From Epiperipatus broadwayi (lineage: Eukaryota; Onychophora; Udeonychophora; Euonychophora; Peripatidae), in NCBI GenBank assembly GCA_028023455.1, contig JAQFVV010000043.1:1098001-1162000 (forward strand): 64,000 nt of DNA. The letters run 5' to 3'. The notes under the pieces were generated by a model, which had not been told where the DNA came from, searched no databases, and saw only the letters and a list, made by a program, of their open reading frames with translations. Below, piece by piece: positions 1 to 11,240 of this stretch. The stretch's first letter is position 1. Each line of letters starts with the position of its first letter. The position numbers and the translations under genes are program-made.

Positions 1-2600
1 TCTATGCATTACAGAGTCTTTAAATATCTTAGAAGTAAACATGGTCCCATGTTCCATTGTCTGATACCAAAATCTTGGGATAACTGTGAGTAGCAAACCT
101 TCCTGTAATGCCCTAATGGTATTCTCCATGTTTGTAATTATTATTAGTTTGCATTTGGCTCAATTTGAATATAAATCACCTCCAGCAAAATGTGAACACA
201 CTCCCAGGTTTCTTTGTTTCTAATCATGGTTTGAATATTTTCTTTGTAAGATCAGCTATAAATTTAGTCAGAACACTTCTTTATCTTTTGCTCTATATCA
301 TTATTTAGCTTAGGTCACCACACATATGAATGAGACAGTCTTCATTCTGATCACTCCAGTGTGTCCTTTATGCAGCAAGTTAATCACTTGTATCCCTCTT
401 TAGGTATCAATACTCCACCATTATTTAAGATATACCCATTACAAATTGACATATTATGACACATGTTCCAAATTGCCACAGTTATAAAATATTTTTCTGG
501 CTATCCTTCCTATATTCTGAATCATTAGAAATCCACTTCATAAATTTGTTATTTAAACTCTCCATGCTATTTACTACATCTAATAAATTTACTTCCACAA
601 ATTCCTGTTTACTACCTTCTCTAACAGGCAACCATAACAGTGCTTCTGCATGCACAATCTTCTTTCCTGGTTTATAGATCAATCTACAGACTTAAGCTGC
701 TACTAAGTTTATCCATCATACAAGCCTTGGGCTTGCACGATAAGGTATCTTTTTATCTTTTCTGAAAATCCCCCAAAATGGATAATGACCATTGTAGAAT
801 ATAAATTTCAACCATATATATATATACTGGAAAAACTTTTTTACCATGAATATTACATCAAAGTTTCTTTATCCAGCTGACTATAGTTTTTCCCAACTGA
901 TAATAACATTTTAGAGGCATAGGCAATTTAACACTCTCTTCCAGAACAACATGCACTAACAACCCCAATTCTGAATTGAGAATCATCGGTAGTAACTTCC
1001 AGATCTCTGTGATAATGAACTAAGTTGATCTGACAGCAGTAATTCTTCATCTTTCTAAAGTCTGCCACATACTCATCATTGCATTTCCATCGTTGAAATA
1101 AATCATACAATAATCTTAAGTATTATGATTTATCTTTTAAAAGTTAAGCAGTCCAAAAAGGTGTGTAATACTTTTACATTGCTGAGAATAAGCACTTTAT
1201 TCAATACTCTAGCTTTTCCAGGTTCAGATATTTCCCATCTTGCAAGGTTGCCAAAATACATTTGGTATTATCCCATTCTTGTTATTTAACTTAGACCATA
1301 CCCCCATAACATGTTTTTTCAGCTCTTCTTCAGACTGGGCTATAATAAAAATATTATCCAAATATGGAATAACTACCTCAATATTCTGCAATAGCATATC
1401 CATTTCACTTGGAAGATATTCAGAGCCATCATGATGCTATAAGATAATTTGTTGCACCTGAATGATCCAACATTAGTACACAGTGTCAACAACTCAGAGG
1501 TATTCTCAGTAAATTGCATTTGATGAAATGTTGATTTTAAATCAATTTTTGCAAAGATCGAGGCTCTCTGTACTGATGCCAGCATATCATACAATACGCA
1601 TCTTTATTAATTCATTTAACTGTGACCTGGTAATCTCCATATAAATGAATCATTCCATCAGGTTTTACTAAAACCACTATAGGAGTAACCCACAATGAAT
1701 CTTTGACTGGGATCAGAACTCCTTTCTTTATCATCTCATTGTCAGATTAAGTGCATAGGGGACTTGGTGTGGTTTAAACTTCCTTAGCTTTGCTTCTTTT
1801 GACAGTTCAATATTAACAAGACACACTCATAACTCACCTACTTCCTATTTAAATCATTTGAAAAATTTATTTTTAACTTCTGTTTCCAACTTTACTTTCT
1901 AACTATTTTTAAGCCGACTTTACTTTATTAATTAGTTTCAAGTGTATCCCTAGCAGTTTAAACAAATTTTGCTCAAGAAGAGGAATCGTATTTCTTTTTA
2001 TCACAAACAGTGGGTATCTTTTCTTCCTATTATTTGCGACCACTGGAGCACAGACTTTACCAATATTCTATTTCCATTCACATCTGTGGCCACTACATTT
2101 ATCTTCTTTAATTTTAACTTTCTTTTTAGATTCAGATCTAATTCCCTTCTACTCTCTTAACAAAATAATGGATAATCCAGTTCCGTTGTTGGCTTCGATC
2201 ATAACTTTAAATCCACAAATAACAACTTCCAATGTAATTTGATGATCGGTCAAATTTTTTAATGTTTTTAACTCTATTCTACTGAATTCACTTCCTTGCC
2301 TCAATTTAAAGTTCGGGTGTGGATTATTTTTCACATTATCCTACTCTCTCTTACATACCTGAGCTAAGTGGCCTTTCATACTTCATATTTTGCATTTTTC
2401 ATTCTTTAATCTATGATGTGACCAACCCTGCCACCATAAGACCATGTAGATCTACTGCTTGCAAAGTTCTTTTAGGTGACTTTTTCATTACAGCTTTATT
2501 TACACTTGTTGAATTTCTTTTCCTCTTCCGAAACTGTTTTAAACTCTGAAGCATTATTCAACATGACCTCAATGTGCTATACACTTTCAAATGGCTACTG
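1..2600 (-). pseudogene. Decayed Ty3/gypsy retrotransposon, cut by window edge
   Basis: Gag-pol remnants lie in the right order on the minus strand, each in a short frame broken by stops. A CCHC-like nucleocapsid piece (CYGGRVGHIID) is near 2340-2480. A protease-like piece with NGTGLSII in place of DTG is near 2150-2220. The RT palm is near 1370-1600 (IFAKIDLKSTFHQ). RNase H is near 840-990 (ASKMLLSVGKNYSQLDKE), the RNase H/integrase linker near 480-690 (YKPGKKIVHAEAL), and the integrase zinc-binding start near 300-400 (LLHKGHTGVIRMK). I see no LTRs; one would lie left of the window. The many stops and the lost protease DTG mark an old, dead copy. It is far more decayed than the gypsy element at 40-44.6 kb and is a different lineage. 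Confidence 0.85.
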
Positions 2601-2869
2601 TAAATTGTTTAAATGCACATAAGAAAAAGTATCCTATCTTATTATTCAAATTATTTCACAATCTGTGGTGTTTACAATCCTTTTTTCATACTGTATTTTT
2701 CATTTTTATTTCCTTTATTTTTTATGCAAATCACTTTTCATTTTCTCTATAAATTCATTTTATTTCTTTCAATAAATATTGCATTCACAGCTCTGTTTCA
2801 CTATACAATATTTTATTCTATTAATGGAAAAGAAGTGTCTTGAAATATTAACTCAATTCACCTTGCCAT

Positions 2870-3627
<758 letters not shown>

Positions 3628-3718
3628 AGCTTGTGCTAATTTGCTCTAACAAGCTTTATTGATAAATGCCAGCTAAACAAAGCATTTAAAAATCTCTATT
3701 CTTGAAAACCACTCCTTA

Positions 3719-3762
3719 GCCTCAGACAAATGGTTTCATGCTTTGCCACTCCTCAGTGAAGT
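3719..3762 (-). ncRNA. Hammerhead ribozyme-like motif C1 (type I, minimal)
   Basis: On the minus strand the core box CUGAGGA (3750-3756) and box GAAA (3734-3737) are intact. Helix II is GUG/CAU with a G.U closing pair. Helix III is short (A15.1-U16.1, C-G), ending in the cleavage triplet GUC. Helix I pairs ACUUCA with UGAGGC in five of six positions. Predicted self-cleavage lies between 3725 and 3724. The fold was made by eye. Confidence 0.6.
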
Positions 3763-3800
3763 GCTAGGGTAGTTTCAGATCCAGGCTAAAACTACATTAG

Positions 3801-3846
3801 TGCCTCACTGAGGAGTGCCAAAGCATGAAACCATTGGTCTGAAGCA
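3801..3846 (+). ncRNA. Hammerhead ribozyme-like motif C2 (type I, minimal)
   Basis: Core CUGAGGA is at 3808-3814 and GAAA at 3827-3830. Helix II is GUGC/GCAU around a CAAA loop. Helix III is ACC/GGU with loop AUU, then C17, so the cleavage triplet is GUC (cut predicted 3839/3840). Helix I pairs UGCCUCA (3801-3807) with UGAAGCA (3840-3846) with one mismatch (C.A). All invariant core residues are present. Confidence 0.65.
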
Positions 3847-3901
3847 TTCCTCAGTGAGGCGCTAGGGTAGTTTCAGACACAGGTCTGAAACTATCCTAGC
3901 A

Positions 3902-3944
3902 TCTCACTGAGAAGTGCCAAAGCATGAAACCATTGGTCTGAGGC
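3902..3944 (+). ncRNA. Hammerhead-like motif C3, core broken
   Basis: This is a second tandem copy of the C module. GAAA, helix III (ACC/GGU, GUC) and helix I (CUCA/UGAG) are kept. The first core box reads CUGAGAA, so the essential G8 is A and it should be inactive. Confidence 0.55.
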
Positions 3945-4224
3945 TAAGGTGTGGTTTTCATGATAGAGATTTTTAAATGCTTTGTTTAGCCAGCATTTAT
4001 CTATAAAGCTTTGTTAGAGCAAATTAGCAGAGCTCTTTGGGTTTGTTTTTGACAATTTTTCTCTCTTAAAGTTTATTAAAACTTTATCAGTGATTTAGTA
4101 TTTCTTATGTTATTACAATTTAAATATATTATTACTAATTATGAATTTAATCTATATGCACATGCATTTTAATATTATTTCCAAATCTGCTTTAACTAAT
4201 ATAAATAATGAAAACACTTCCTTT

Positions 4225-4320
4225 ATGCTCTTCATGCAGTGTAACATTTTATTATTCCCATTTGCGAAATTGCTTACAGTTTTGACTGTTCAACAGTCTT
4301 CCTCAGAATTGTAGTATATA
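4225..4320. repeat. Short repeat shared with 22150-22250
   Basis: The segment with ACAGTTTTGACTGTTCAACAG and the preceding TGCAGTGTAACATTTTAT has a diverged copy near 22150-22250 (CAGTGCAATACTTTATAT, then AGTTTTGACTATTCAATAG). Read in reverse it contains CTGAGGAAG, a short stem and an AAAAC box. This motif is also seen in families F and G. Function unknown. Confidence 0.4.
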
Positions 4321-4682
4321 CAATACATTCATAAATAATAAAGTATATATTTCAAACAAACCAATTTTTTTAAATATATCAAAAACCACATAATTTTTTA
4401 CTCCAATTTCAATCTAATTTCAATGTGATTGAATATTCAGTTGTAATTTGAATTAATTTTAAAATAATCAACTTTAAGTGCTTTACATACAATCTGCTAT
4501 ATCTTTTAAAAATATATATTATCATATTAAATACAATGGAGCCACGATAATCCACCATACTTTGTTCCAATTCTCCTTGCACAAATTGTATATCATATAT
4601 AATAGTTTATATTTTGTTGATAAACTTTAATGGCAATATAAAGTTGTAATTATAAATTTATTTAAACACACATTCATTATGT

Positions 4683-4872
4683 AAATAATATTCATTAAGG
4701 CTGTAGCCTCAATCACATGTGTATAAAATGTGATAGTAGGGATCTCTACAGGTCTTAAAACCACATGCTTACTCTTCCAAGAGTAAGCATGTGGTTTTAA
4801 GACCTGTAGAGGTCCCTACTATCGCATTTTATATGCATGTGATTGAGGCTACAGTCTTAATGAATATTATTT
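4683..4872. repeat. Near-perfect palindrome, about 94-bp arms
   Basis: The arm ATTCATTAAGGCTGTAGCCT through ACATGCTTACTCTT is mirrored almost base for base, with a centre near 4777 and a 2-base gap or none. The few mismatches include a CG/TG pair (TCGCATT against AATGTGA). It contains no hammerhead boxes and no ORF. It is probably a foldback MITE or an inverted duplication. An assembly artefact is possible but unlikely given the mismatches. Confidence 0.8.
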
Positions 4873-6094
4873 AATGGCAATAGAAAGTGTATTGTTTATT
4901 GGATTTCACATGATCATTACTTTTCAACATACAAATATAAGTAGCACAGATGTTTTTCTATATGTATAATATGCATACACAAATTAAGATTATAGTATAA
5001 ATAAAAAATTTAAACATTATGTAGTTAATAGAGAGTACACATTTACATATATATTTATTAAATGTATAATCACTCACATTTACTCACAAAATACAAAATT
5101 ATTATGCTGTATTTTTATTTTTTAATAATTTCACCCTCTATCACAATTAAATATACTGTGTTTTTTTCAATAACTGTCTCTGCCCCCCATAAAATGAAAT
5201 AGTAATCTTTTCATTAATACACTACAGATATTCTAATTGTTTTGATGTTTTTAAGTCTCTATTGATTTCAAAATCTATACAGTCATCCCTACTCACCATT
5301 AACCATTTCAGATTATCATTTAAACTCTTCAAACTTGAAGTTTTCTGATGCAATATATGAAAAATGTATAGTTCTTTTTTTCTGCTATGTATTAAATTGA
5401 TAACTTTCATTTTATTGCTTAAGGAAGGTATTTTACAAATCTGATTACAATTCATAAAACTTTTAGTTTTATGCTTAGAGAAAATTTTGTTATTCAAAAT
5501 ACTATACACATCAAATTTATTTTTATTTCCCAATTTGTTTGTCATTTATTATCTTCTTTTGTTTGAGAGATTTCAACATTTTGTTGTAATCAAGTCTGTA
5601 TTATTAAATTCTAATAATTATGATAGTGTTATTATTACTGTTTCTACATCATCCTAAGCTATAATTTAAGCTGTATTTAATCTTTTGCAATATAAATGTT
5701 CCAATATTTGTATAGATTTAACCTTTTTAGAATATTTTTATTGCTAAGCATAAAGTCACAAAAAAACTTACTTTAACACTGCTAATAAAAACATAAATAA
5801 TTTAGAATTATTTATCTAATTCTGTTTTTAAATATGTTCAAAAGGGGGGGGGGGAGTAAATAGAAAAAAGAGACATTTAAAACTAATTTTCAAAGTTATA
5901 GTGTCAAATGCTTACTAGGAAATGTACACTTATTAAAGACTTAAATTTGGAATATTTTAGATTTGTATTGGTTATTGGGATAGATGAATAATTTTCCTTT
6001 GATCCATCCTTCAAATAGTGAATATTCATGTAAACGAACTGTCTTCATTCGGAAATGATTATTCAATGATGAATTTTCTGATTAGTTACAAAAA
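4873..6094. other. AT-rich spacer
   Basis: No gene recognised. A 107-codon minus-strand frame at 5222-5545 is Lys/Asn/Ile-rich, has no family resemblance I can see, and looks like chance in AT-rich DNA. A ten-G run lies near 5845. Confidence 0.4.
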
Positions 6095-6190
6095 TGGTTA
6101 CAATATATAGAGTGTATGAATACAGACTTTCACACCACTCTATCTTATAACACTGATACACTTGAGTACATATATGTTGAAAAGATAAAT

Positions 6191-6255
6191 AATCACCAAT
6201 ATACGTATTTCATGCTAAACCAGCAATCATTAGTTGTCCAGATTACCATCTCTAT
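6191..6255 (-). ncRNA. Hammerhead-like motif A1, core broken
   Basis: This is the left-arm copy of the family A module. The core reads CUAAUGA, so G5 is lost. Helix II, GAAA and helix III are as in the other copies. Confidence 0.5.
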
Positions 6256-6452
6256 ACATATATGCTACAAGTGCTCAGATATATATTAAGATAGCCAATC
6301 TTCATACTTTAGTGGACAGTTGGAGTGTGGAGTAGATTGGAGACGGTTGAAGAGTTGGAGTGTGGAGTAGATTGAAGACTGTCCATTAAAGTATGAAGAT
6401 TGGCTATCTTAATATATATCTGAGCACTTATAGCATATATGTGTAGAGATGG

Positions 6453-6509
6453 TAATCTGCACCAACTGATGATTGCTGGTTTATCATGAAATATGTTTAT
6501 TGGTGTTTA
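6453..6509 (+). ncRNA. Hammerhead ribozyme-like motif A2
   Basis: Core CUGAUGA is at 6466-6472 and GAAA at 6488-6491. Helix I is in two parts (ACCAA/UUGGU, then a weaker outer stem), with A17 at 6499. Helix II has one internal mismatch (C.U) and helix III one (U.U), so activity is doubtful. Confidence 0.5.
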
Positions 6510-7499
6510 TTTATCTTTTCAACATATATGTATTCAAGTGTATCACTGTTATAAGATAGAGTGGAGAATGGTGTGAGGTGTAAAAGTCTGTGCTCATATA
6601 ACCTATATATTACATATATAGACACATGTATATAATAAGCCTCTGTTTCAGTTATTAAAAATGGTTACATAAATCAGAAAACATAATGCTCTACTGGACA
6701 ACACAATGAGGGAAATTATAAAACATGTCAAATCTTTGATATATATCCTTTATAAAGAGATAGAATATAATTATTTCGATTAAACAATGTTAGAACTATA
6801 TAAAAATATCACCAGCGCATAATACTATTGAAGTAATCTTCATCTTGGATTTAGTCACTAATTAATCATATTTTAATTCAAATCCTCTAGTAAACCAAAT
6901 ATCTCCATTAAAAATGTTTCGCGTAAGTTGGAGTAATTATTTAACGTTTACTAACCTCAGAATACAAAGTGTCTTTAATCATTTATTCTAGATCTTTTAA
7001 CATTTATAACATTTCCATAGGCAATTTCAATTATTATAATATCTTTGAAATTATATAATCGTGAATAAAATCAGGTTTACAGCTTTTAGAATAAATGATC
7101 CGAAAAACCAATCACATATGTTCTATTGCCAAGCAAGATGTTTTCAATTCAGGTGAATGAATCTCTGATGGGTTTTGTTTTTATAAGAAATGGTTTCATT
7201 ATTACTTACCCATCTATTAACAGTGGATGACTTTACCCATAGCCAACCAAAATGGAATGCCTTGGAATTTTCATATAATTAGTTGAAAGCCAATGAGTAT
7301 CTAAAATGATTAAGAAAATCTTATTGGTGTCAATATGAAGGATATCTTGAAAATAATATTGATATAATTGATCCATTTTCTATTGCTATAAAATATTTAA
7401 TAAATTTATAATAATCATCCTTTGAAGACACCAAAAACAATTCAATGCAAGTTAGAACAAAATAAGCAATACTCAATATTTTTTCAAGATTTAAAAATT

Positions 7500-7660
7500 G
7501 CATAGAGGCAAAATTCTCGATACATTAGCACCATTCAGTGCAAACCAGGGTAATCAATGGATGCAAGAAGGTTTGTACATAAAATCCCTATCTAGTGCCT
7601 GTTCATCCAATATCCCCAGATTAGTTTCTAGCTTGTGGTTTTCATGCTGAGAAATTTATA
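7500..7660 (-). repeat. Family B repeat, partial, decayed hammerhead
   Basis: The family B arm is recognised by CAGAGGCAAAATTCTC, GTAATCAATGGATGCAAGAA, CATAAAATCCCTATCTAGTG and ATCCAATATCCCCAGA. On the minus strand the ribozyme core reads CAGCAUGA in place of CUGAUGA, so the motif is dead. Confidence 0.6.
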
Positions 7661-8299
7661 AAGTCAGTTTTAAAAGAGGTGGTATTTTTTGGGCAAAATT
7701 TCTAAATATAGAAATGCCTTGAAAAGAATTATCAATTTTGCAGCTAAATAGGCTTTCAATCTTATGTATAAATGATTTACAAGATGATGATTGCCGAAAT
7801 CAAAAAACAAAGTATTAAATCCGAACTATGAGTTTCTTCATTAGAATGTTTTATTAATTCAAACCAATATCACCTGTTCTTAATTAAATAAAACAAAAAA
7901 AAAACAACTAGGAAAATATACTTTTAAAATATCTATACAATTTAGAACAAATTTAAAATACGTTTGAAAAAATATTCATTAATATTATATATATATAAAT
8001 ATTTCCAAAAATCTGAAATAAAAGTAAATAATTACTCTATATCATTATTACGAGTTTCTAGAAGTTCCAGTAAAATTCAAATCTTGGGATTCCGGGATAA
8101 AAATGATTCTATTCCCATGATCCCGTGATTTCCCGAGATCCGTTAACAAGCAGGAATTAATCCATTTAGTGCATGTTATGTTATTATGGGTGAAGTATTT
8201 TTTTTTCAGTTCAAAACAATACAAAAAATTTACTATGAGTTTTTTAAAAAAGATCATTTTTAATGTGAAAAACTTAAATACAAAATAATTCATTACAAA

Positions 8300-8612
8300 C
8301 AAAATAAAAATAAATTCATATTAATTTGAATAAATATGACAAATGAACACATTAATTTTTATAATAATTTTTTTAAAAATATAAGTTGTCAATGACGCTA
8401 TCACTTAAAGATGACCGAATTTTCGTGATGAAAAGACCAGCGACAGAAAAGGCTCTTTCCGATTCAATTGATATCGGTGGGGTGGTCATTAGTGCGTTAT
8501 ATAATTTTTCTAAATTATTTGTGCACTTCCCCTGTATTTTAAAAATACTCATTTCCTTCGAGATATTGTTGACATCATACGATATATCTTCTGATTCTCG
8601 ACTCTAGTCTTA
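8300..8612 (-). pseudogene. hAT transposase C-terminal fragment (dimerisation region)
   Basis: An open minus-strand frame with no start codon (after a stop near 8613) reads through LYNALMTTPPISIESERAFS, then VAGLFITKIRSSLSDSVIDN. The S/T-x-x-SERAFS-x-AG and R-x-L segments are the hallmark of the hAT-family C-terminal dimerisation domain, the last part of a 600-700 residue DDE transposase. Only about 75 residues of transposase character remain. The N-terminal zinc finger and catalytic residues are absent, so this is a fossil or 5'-deleted copy. The sequence at 8048-8160, with CCGGGAT/ATCCCG-type motifs, may be its terminal region. Confidence 0.8.
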
Positions 8613-8849
8613 TTTACAATTCAATTTTCAAAACGGGTTTAAAAAATCTTTTTTATTCTTTAAACACATTTTCTGACCTTAAAAATGTGTCTTTAAAAAT
8701 TAAAAATAAAATTTTCAAATGTTACTTAAATACTCCTTTATTTATTTATGTTTTTGAACTTAATTTTAAACTTTGTGTGTTTGGTTAATATTTTGCAATT
8801 CAATACTAGCGCTATAAACGCATAAACACAAAGCTAATATTTACTATTT

Positions 8850-9130
8850 TAGTAAAGCATAGGCTGGGCGCTTTCGAGAGTCACGGCTCTCTTAATTATA
8901 ACTCTTTGTAAAGTAAATGCAAATCTATCCAAAATTCAAGTACTGTATTCCATTTCCTGGATATAGAATAACATGCATCCTTTCTGTAAATGGCATTGCT
9001 GTCTATTGCGATAAAGCAGGCCTCTTTTATCTTTCTTCTCAAATCGTTTCCCTCGCTGCAGACTAAGCTGATTATTTGCGGTTCGCATGGGTGTCCTGCA
9101 AGATTTTGGTGCTGTGCGAAAATACTAAAT
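8850..9130 (-). pseudogene. Penelope-like element 3' end: GIY-YIG C-terminus and tail
   Basis: The minus-strand frame reads AGHPCEP, ISLVCSEGNDLRRKIKEACF, then YRKDACYSISRKW. It lines up with the end of the larger PLE at 46.6 kb (TGHLFEP, KIVCIEKNAIKRKIREAYF, NRRDTCFDISKRW). After it comes the same kind of tail: an A/T stretch, then GAGAG...CTCTCGAAAGCGC at 8860-8885. Only about 60 codons survive, so it is a 5'-truncated copy. In AT-rich surroundings its CpG content stands out. Confidence 0.75.
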
Positions 9131-9519
9131 TACCCACAGCAATAATCATAATAATAAAACATGTATTCACCAAAAATAACTACAAATAAGGGGATTCCCG
9201 AGGTTTGAATTTAATAAAGTCAAATTTCATAACATTACACAACATTTTTATTTACAAATTCGTATTAAAAAGAATTTCAGAGTGAAAAATAAGTTTCATA
9301 ACAGTAGGTTTATACTGAAAAGTTTGTAAATTACAATTATGAATAACAGATGATTACAATTCAATATATTTGAATTTGTTTGGTAAATTCTTTATCTATG
9401 GCATATCTATTGCATTTTTCTAACTTTGAACGAAATTCATTATCAAGACTAAAAACGTAGAGTAAATACATATGCTAAAATTTCGAGTGTGAATTTTTGA
9501 TATCTTCAAAAAAATTTAA

Positions 9520-9785
9520 TATATAGGGTATATGAACACAGACTTTCACAAGACTCACCACTCGCCACTATCTCATATTACTGATACACATGAACACCTA
9601 TATGTTGAAAAGATAAATAATCACCAATACAAGTATTTCATGCTAAACCAGCACTCATCAGTTGGTCCAGATTATCATCTCCACACATATATGCAATAAG
9701 TGCTCAGATATATATATATATATATATTAAGATAGCCAATCTTCATACTTCAATGGACAGGTTTCAATCCACTCCACACTCCAAT
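9520..9785 (-). repeat. Family A repeat, single arm
   Basis: One arm only, running from TATATGAACACAGACTTTCA through the hammerhead module and GCTCAGATATATATAT to AATGGACAGGTTTCAATCCA. The mate arm is missing, so this is a broken or half element. Confidence 0.75.
9618..9674 (-). ncRNA. Hammerhead ribozyme-like motif A3 (best family A copy)
   Basis: Minus-strand core CUGAUGA is at 9655-9661 and GAAA at 9636-9639. Helix II has five pairs (GUGCU/AGCAU, first pair G.U) around a GGUUU loop. Helix III has three pairs (AUA/UGU including a wobble) around CU, then A17, giving triplet GUA with the cut predicted between 9628 and 9627. Helix I is bipartite: ACCAA/UUGGU, a 3-base bulge, then UAAUC/GAUUA. 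A bulged or internal-looped helix I facing loop II is the layout active natural hammerheads use for tertiary contact. Confidence 0.7.
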
Positions 9786-10855
9786 AGGAATTAGAGCAAT
9801 TCCTGGGAAATTTGGTTTATTATCCCGGGATAACAGAATAATTTTTTACCTCTGGGATCCTGAGAAAATGGGATCCCATTTGAGAAGTCCTACTAGAAGT
9901 CTCTTGAAAAACAGTCTTAACAAAAATTATGCTATTTATCTTTTGAATGATTCTATGTGGGCCAGTACTTAAATGCCAATAAAAAGAGATTCCCAAATAT
10001 TCTCAAGGCTGGTATTACTACTAGCAATATATTTGAAAAACAATTCTCTTAAATTTATAAATGCAAGAGGAAACCATAAATTTATTTGGCAAAATGCTTT
10101 CTCATAAAAAAAATAGATGACTTTAAATAATAATTGTAGCAAACAAAATTATTCAGAATAGACTTCTGTAGGCTTCAATGTTCTTATCTTATTTAATATA
10201 TAGAAATGAGGAAATTTCTTTGTGCTAATGACGTTGCTTTGGACTCATAAAAAATATTTTCCAGAAACAAAAAAAGTTCCTTCATATGATATAAAGACAG
10301 TAGGATTTTATTTCAATGCCTTCTTCACATAAGAATATGTTAAACCATCATCTAAACAATAAAAATACATCATCTAAATTGAACAGAATTTTCTGAAGCA
10401 AAAGATATCTTGCTAAATTAGAAACGATCTTTGACTCATAGTTTTAGTATTCAAAGACGAGATTAACAATTATTTCTAAAAATATCTTACTGGAAAGAAA
10501 GCACCCATTATTTGGTAGCACTCATTCCTATAGCTCAATACTGCAGTAAATATAATGATTAATATTATTGGCAAATTTAAGTTCATTCATATAGTGGTAA
10601 TCAACCAGACCACATACATATTAAACTTCTCTCTTAATGCAGTTTATTTTAATATATCATTAAATCTATATCACAAACCTTAATAAATAAATTTATTTAT
10701 TTATTTAAAAATAAATAATTACTAATTATTGATTTTATTATATTTTTATAAAATGTTTGACAATGTTAAGATTATAATATTTATTTTAAAAAAAGATATT
10801 TAAAAACAATGATTTAACATAAAGAATGTTTTAAAAAGTTTGTCACTAAAATATG
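9786..10855. other. AT-rich intron sequence
   Basis: No gene seen. A short stretch at 9790-9870 with TCCCGGGATAA and GGGATCCC-like motifs could be a worn transposon end, but this is not supported further. Confidence 0.35.
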
Positions 10856-10859
10856 TAAA

Positions 10860-11110
10860 AAAAGGCAAAACTCTCTATCTGCATTGTCACTCAGTGCAGG
10901 CCAGAGTAATCAATGGATGCTAGAAGGCTTGTGCACAAAATCCATCTAGTGCCTACTCATCCAATATCCCCAGACTTTAGTTTCAGGTTTGTGGCCTTCG
11001 TCAGTGAGGAGCCTTGGATTCGAGAGCACCACCTAGATCTTAGGATCTAATGCAACCCTCCAGCAGCCACCTTTTATGTCTACTTAACTACAAAACTATG
11101 AGACTCAAAT
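10860..11110 (-). repeat. Family B repeat, one long arm
   Basis: Contains the whole conserved family B arm: CAATGGATGC, CTAGTGCCTACTCATCCAAT, the hammerhead region, then CCTAGATCTTAGGATC and CAACCCTCCAGCAGCC. An inverted-orientation copy is at 23.87-24.14 kb. It lies just downstream of a HYDIN exon, inside an intron. Confidence 0.75.
10960..11018 (-). ncRNA. Hammerhead ribozyme-like motif B1 (best family B copy)
   Basis: Minus-strand core CUGACGA is at 10998-11004 and GAAA at 10981-10984. Helix II is AGG/CCU with a seven-base loop. Helix III is ACU/AGU closed by AA, then C17, giving triplet GUC with the cut predicted between 10973 and 10972. Helix I pairs UCCUCA with UGGGGA (one U.G), then has an internal loop (GGC/UA), then UCCAA with UUGGA. 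Every invariant residue is present. Confidence 0.72.
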
Positions 11111-11240
11111 TGAAAACACTATAATATTTTCAATCCAAGCTCATCAGCTTATATAATCATATAGGTCTGAACTCAGTTCAGTACCTATACATTTTGGTGT
11201 CTTTAAATCTTCAAAGTGTTTGATGATGATAATTACTTAC

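Larger units (their letters stand above)
3628..4042. repeat. Foldback repeat, family C, carrying three hammerhead motifs
   Basis: The outer arms are inverted copies: GCTAATTTGCTCTAAC at the left returns as its complement at the right, followed by arms that include AGCATTTAAAAATCTCTAT. Inside lie one minus-strand and two plus-strand copies of a hammerhead-like module. The two plus-strand copies are 99 bp apart (core starts 3808 and 3907). Between them a near-perfect 18-bp hairpin (GCTAGGGTAGTTTCAGAC and its complement, loop ACAG) makes the monomer rod-shaped. No protein is encoded. The layout of inverted arms plus tandem ribozyme units is unlike a simple MITE. Confidence 0.75.
6095..6625. repeat. 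Foldback repeat, family A, full inverted pair
   Basis: Left arm (6095-6340) and right arm (6375-6625) are inverted copies: TGAATACAGACTTTCACA, the hammerhead module, GTGCTCAGATATATATTAAG, then GATAGCCAATCTTCATACTT. The centre holds two copies of GTTGGAGTGTGGAGTAGATTG. Other family A copies in the window are at 9.52-9.79, 13.2-14.3, 16.6, 17.4-18.5, 20.07-20.42, 36.4-36.54 and 53.1-53.4 kb. The outer end resembles a tRNA: CAGTTGTATGAGATAG in the A-box place, and GAGTTCAAATCCC as B-box in the 20 kb copy. Confidence 0.8.

Noticed and set aside
5222-5545. 107-codon minus-strand ORF as a gene
   Set aside because: Lys/Asn/Ile-rich composition, no domain, no splice or promoter context. Expected by chance in AT-rich DNA.
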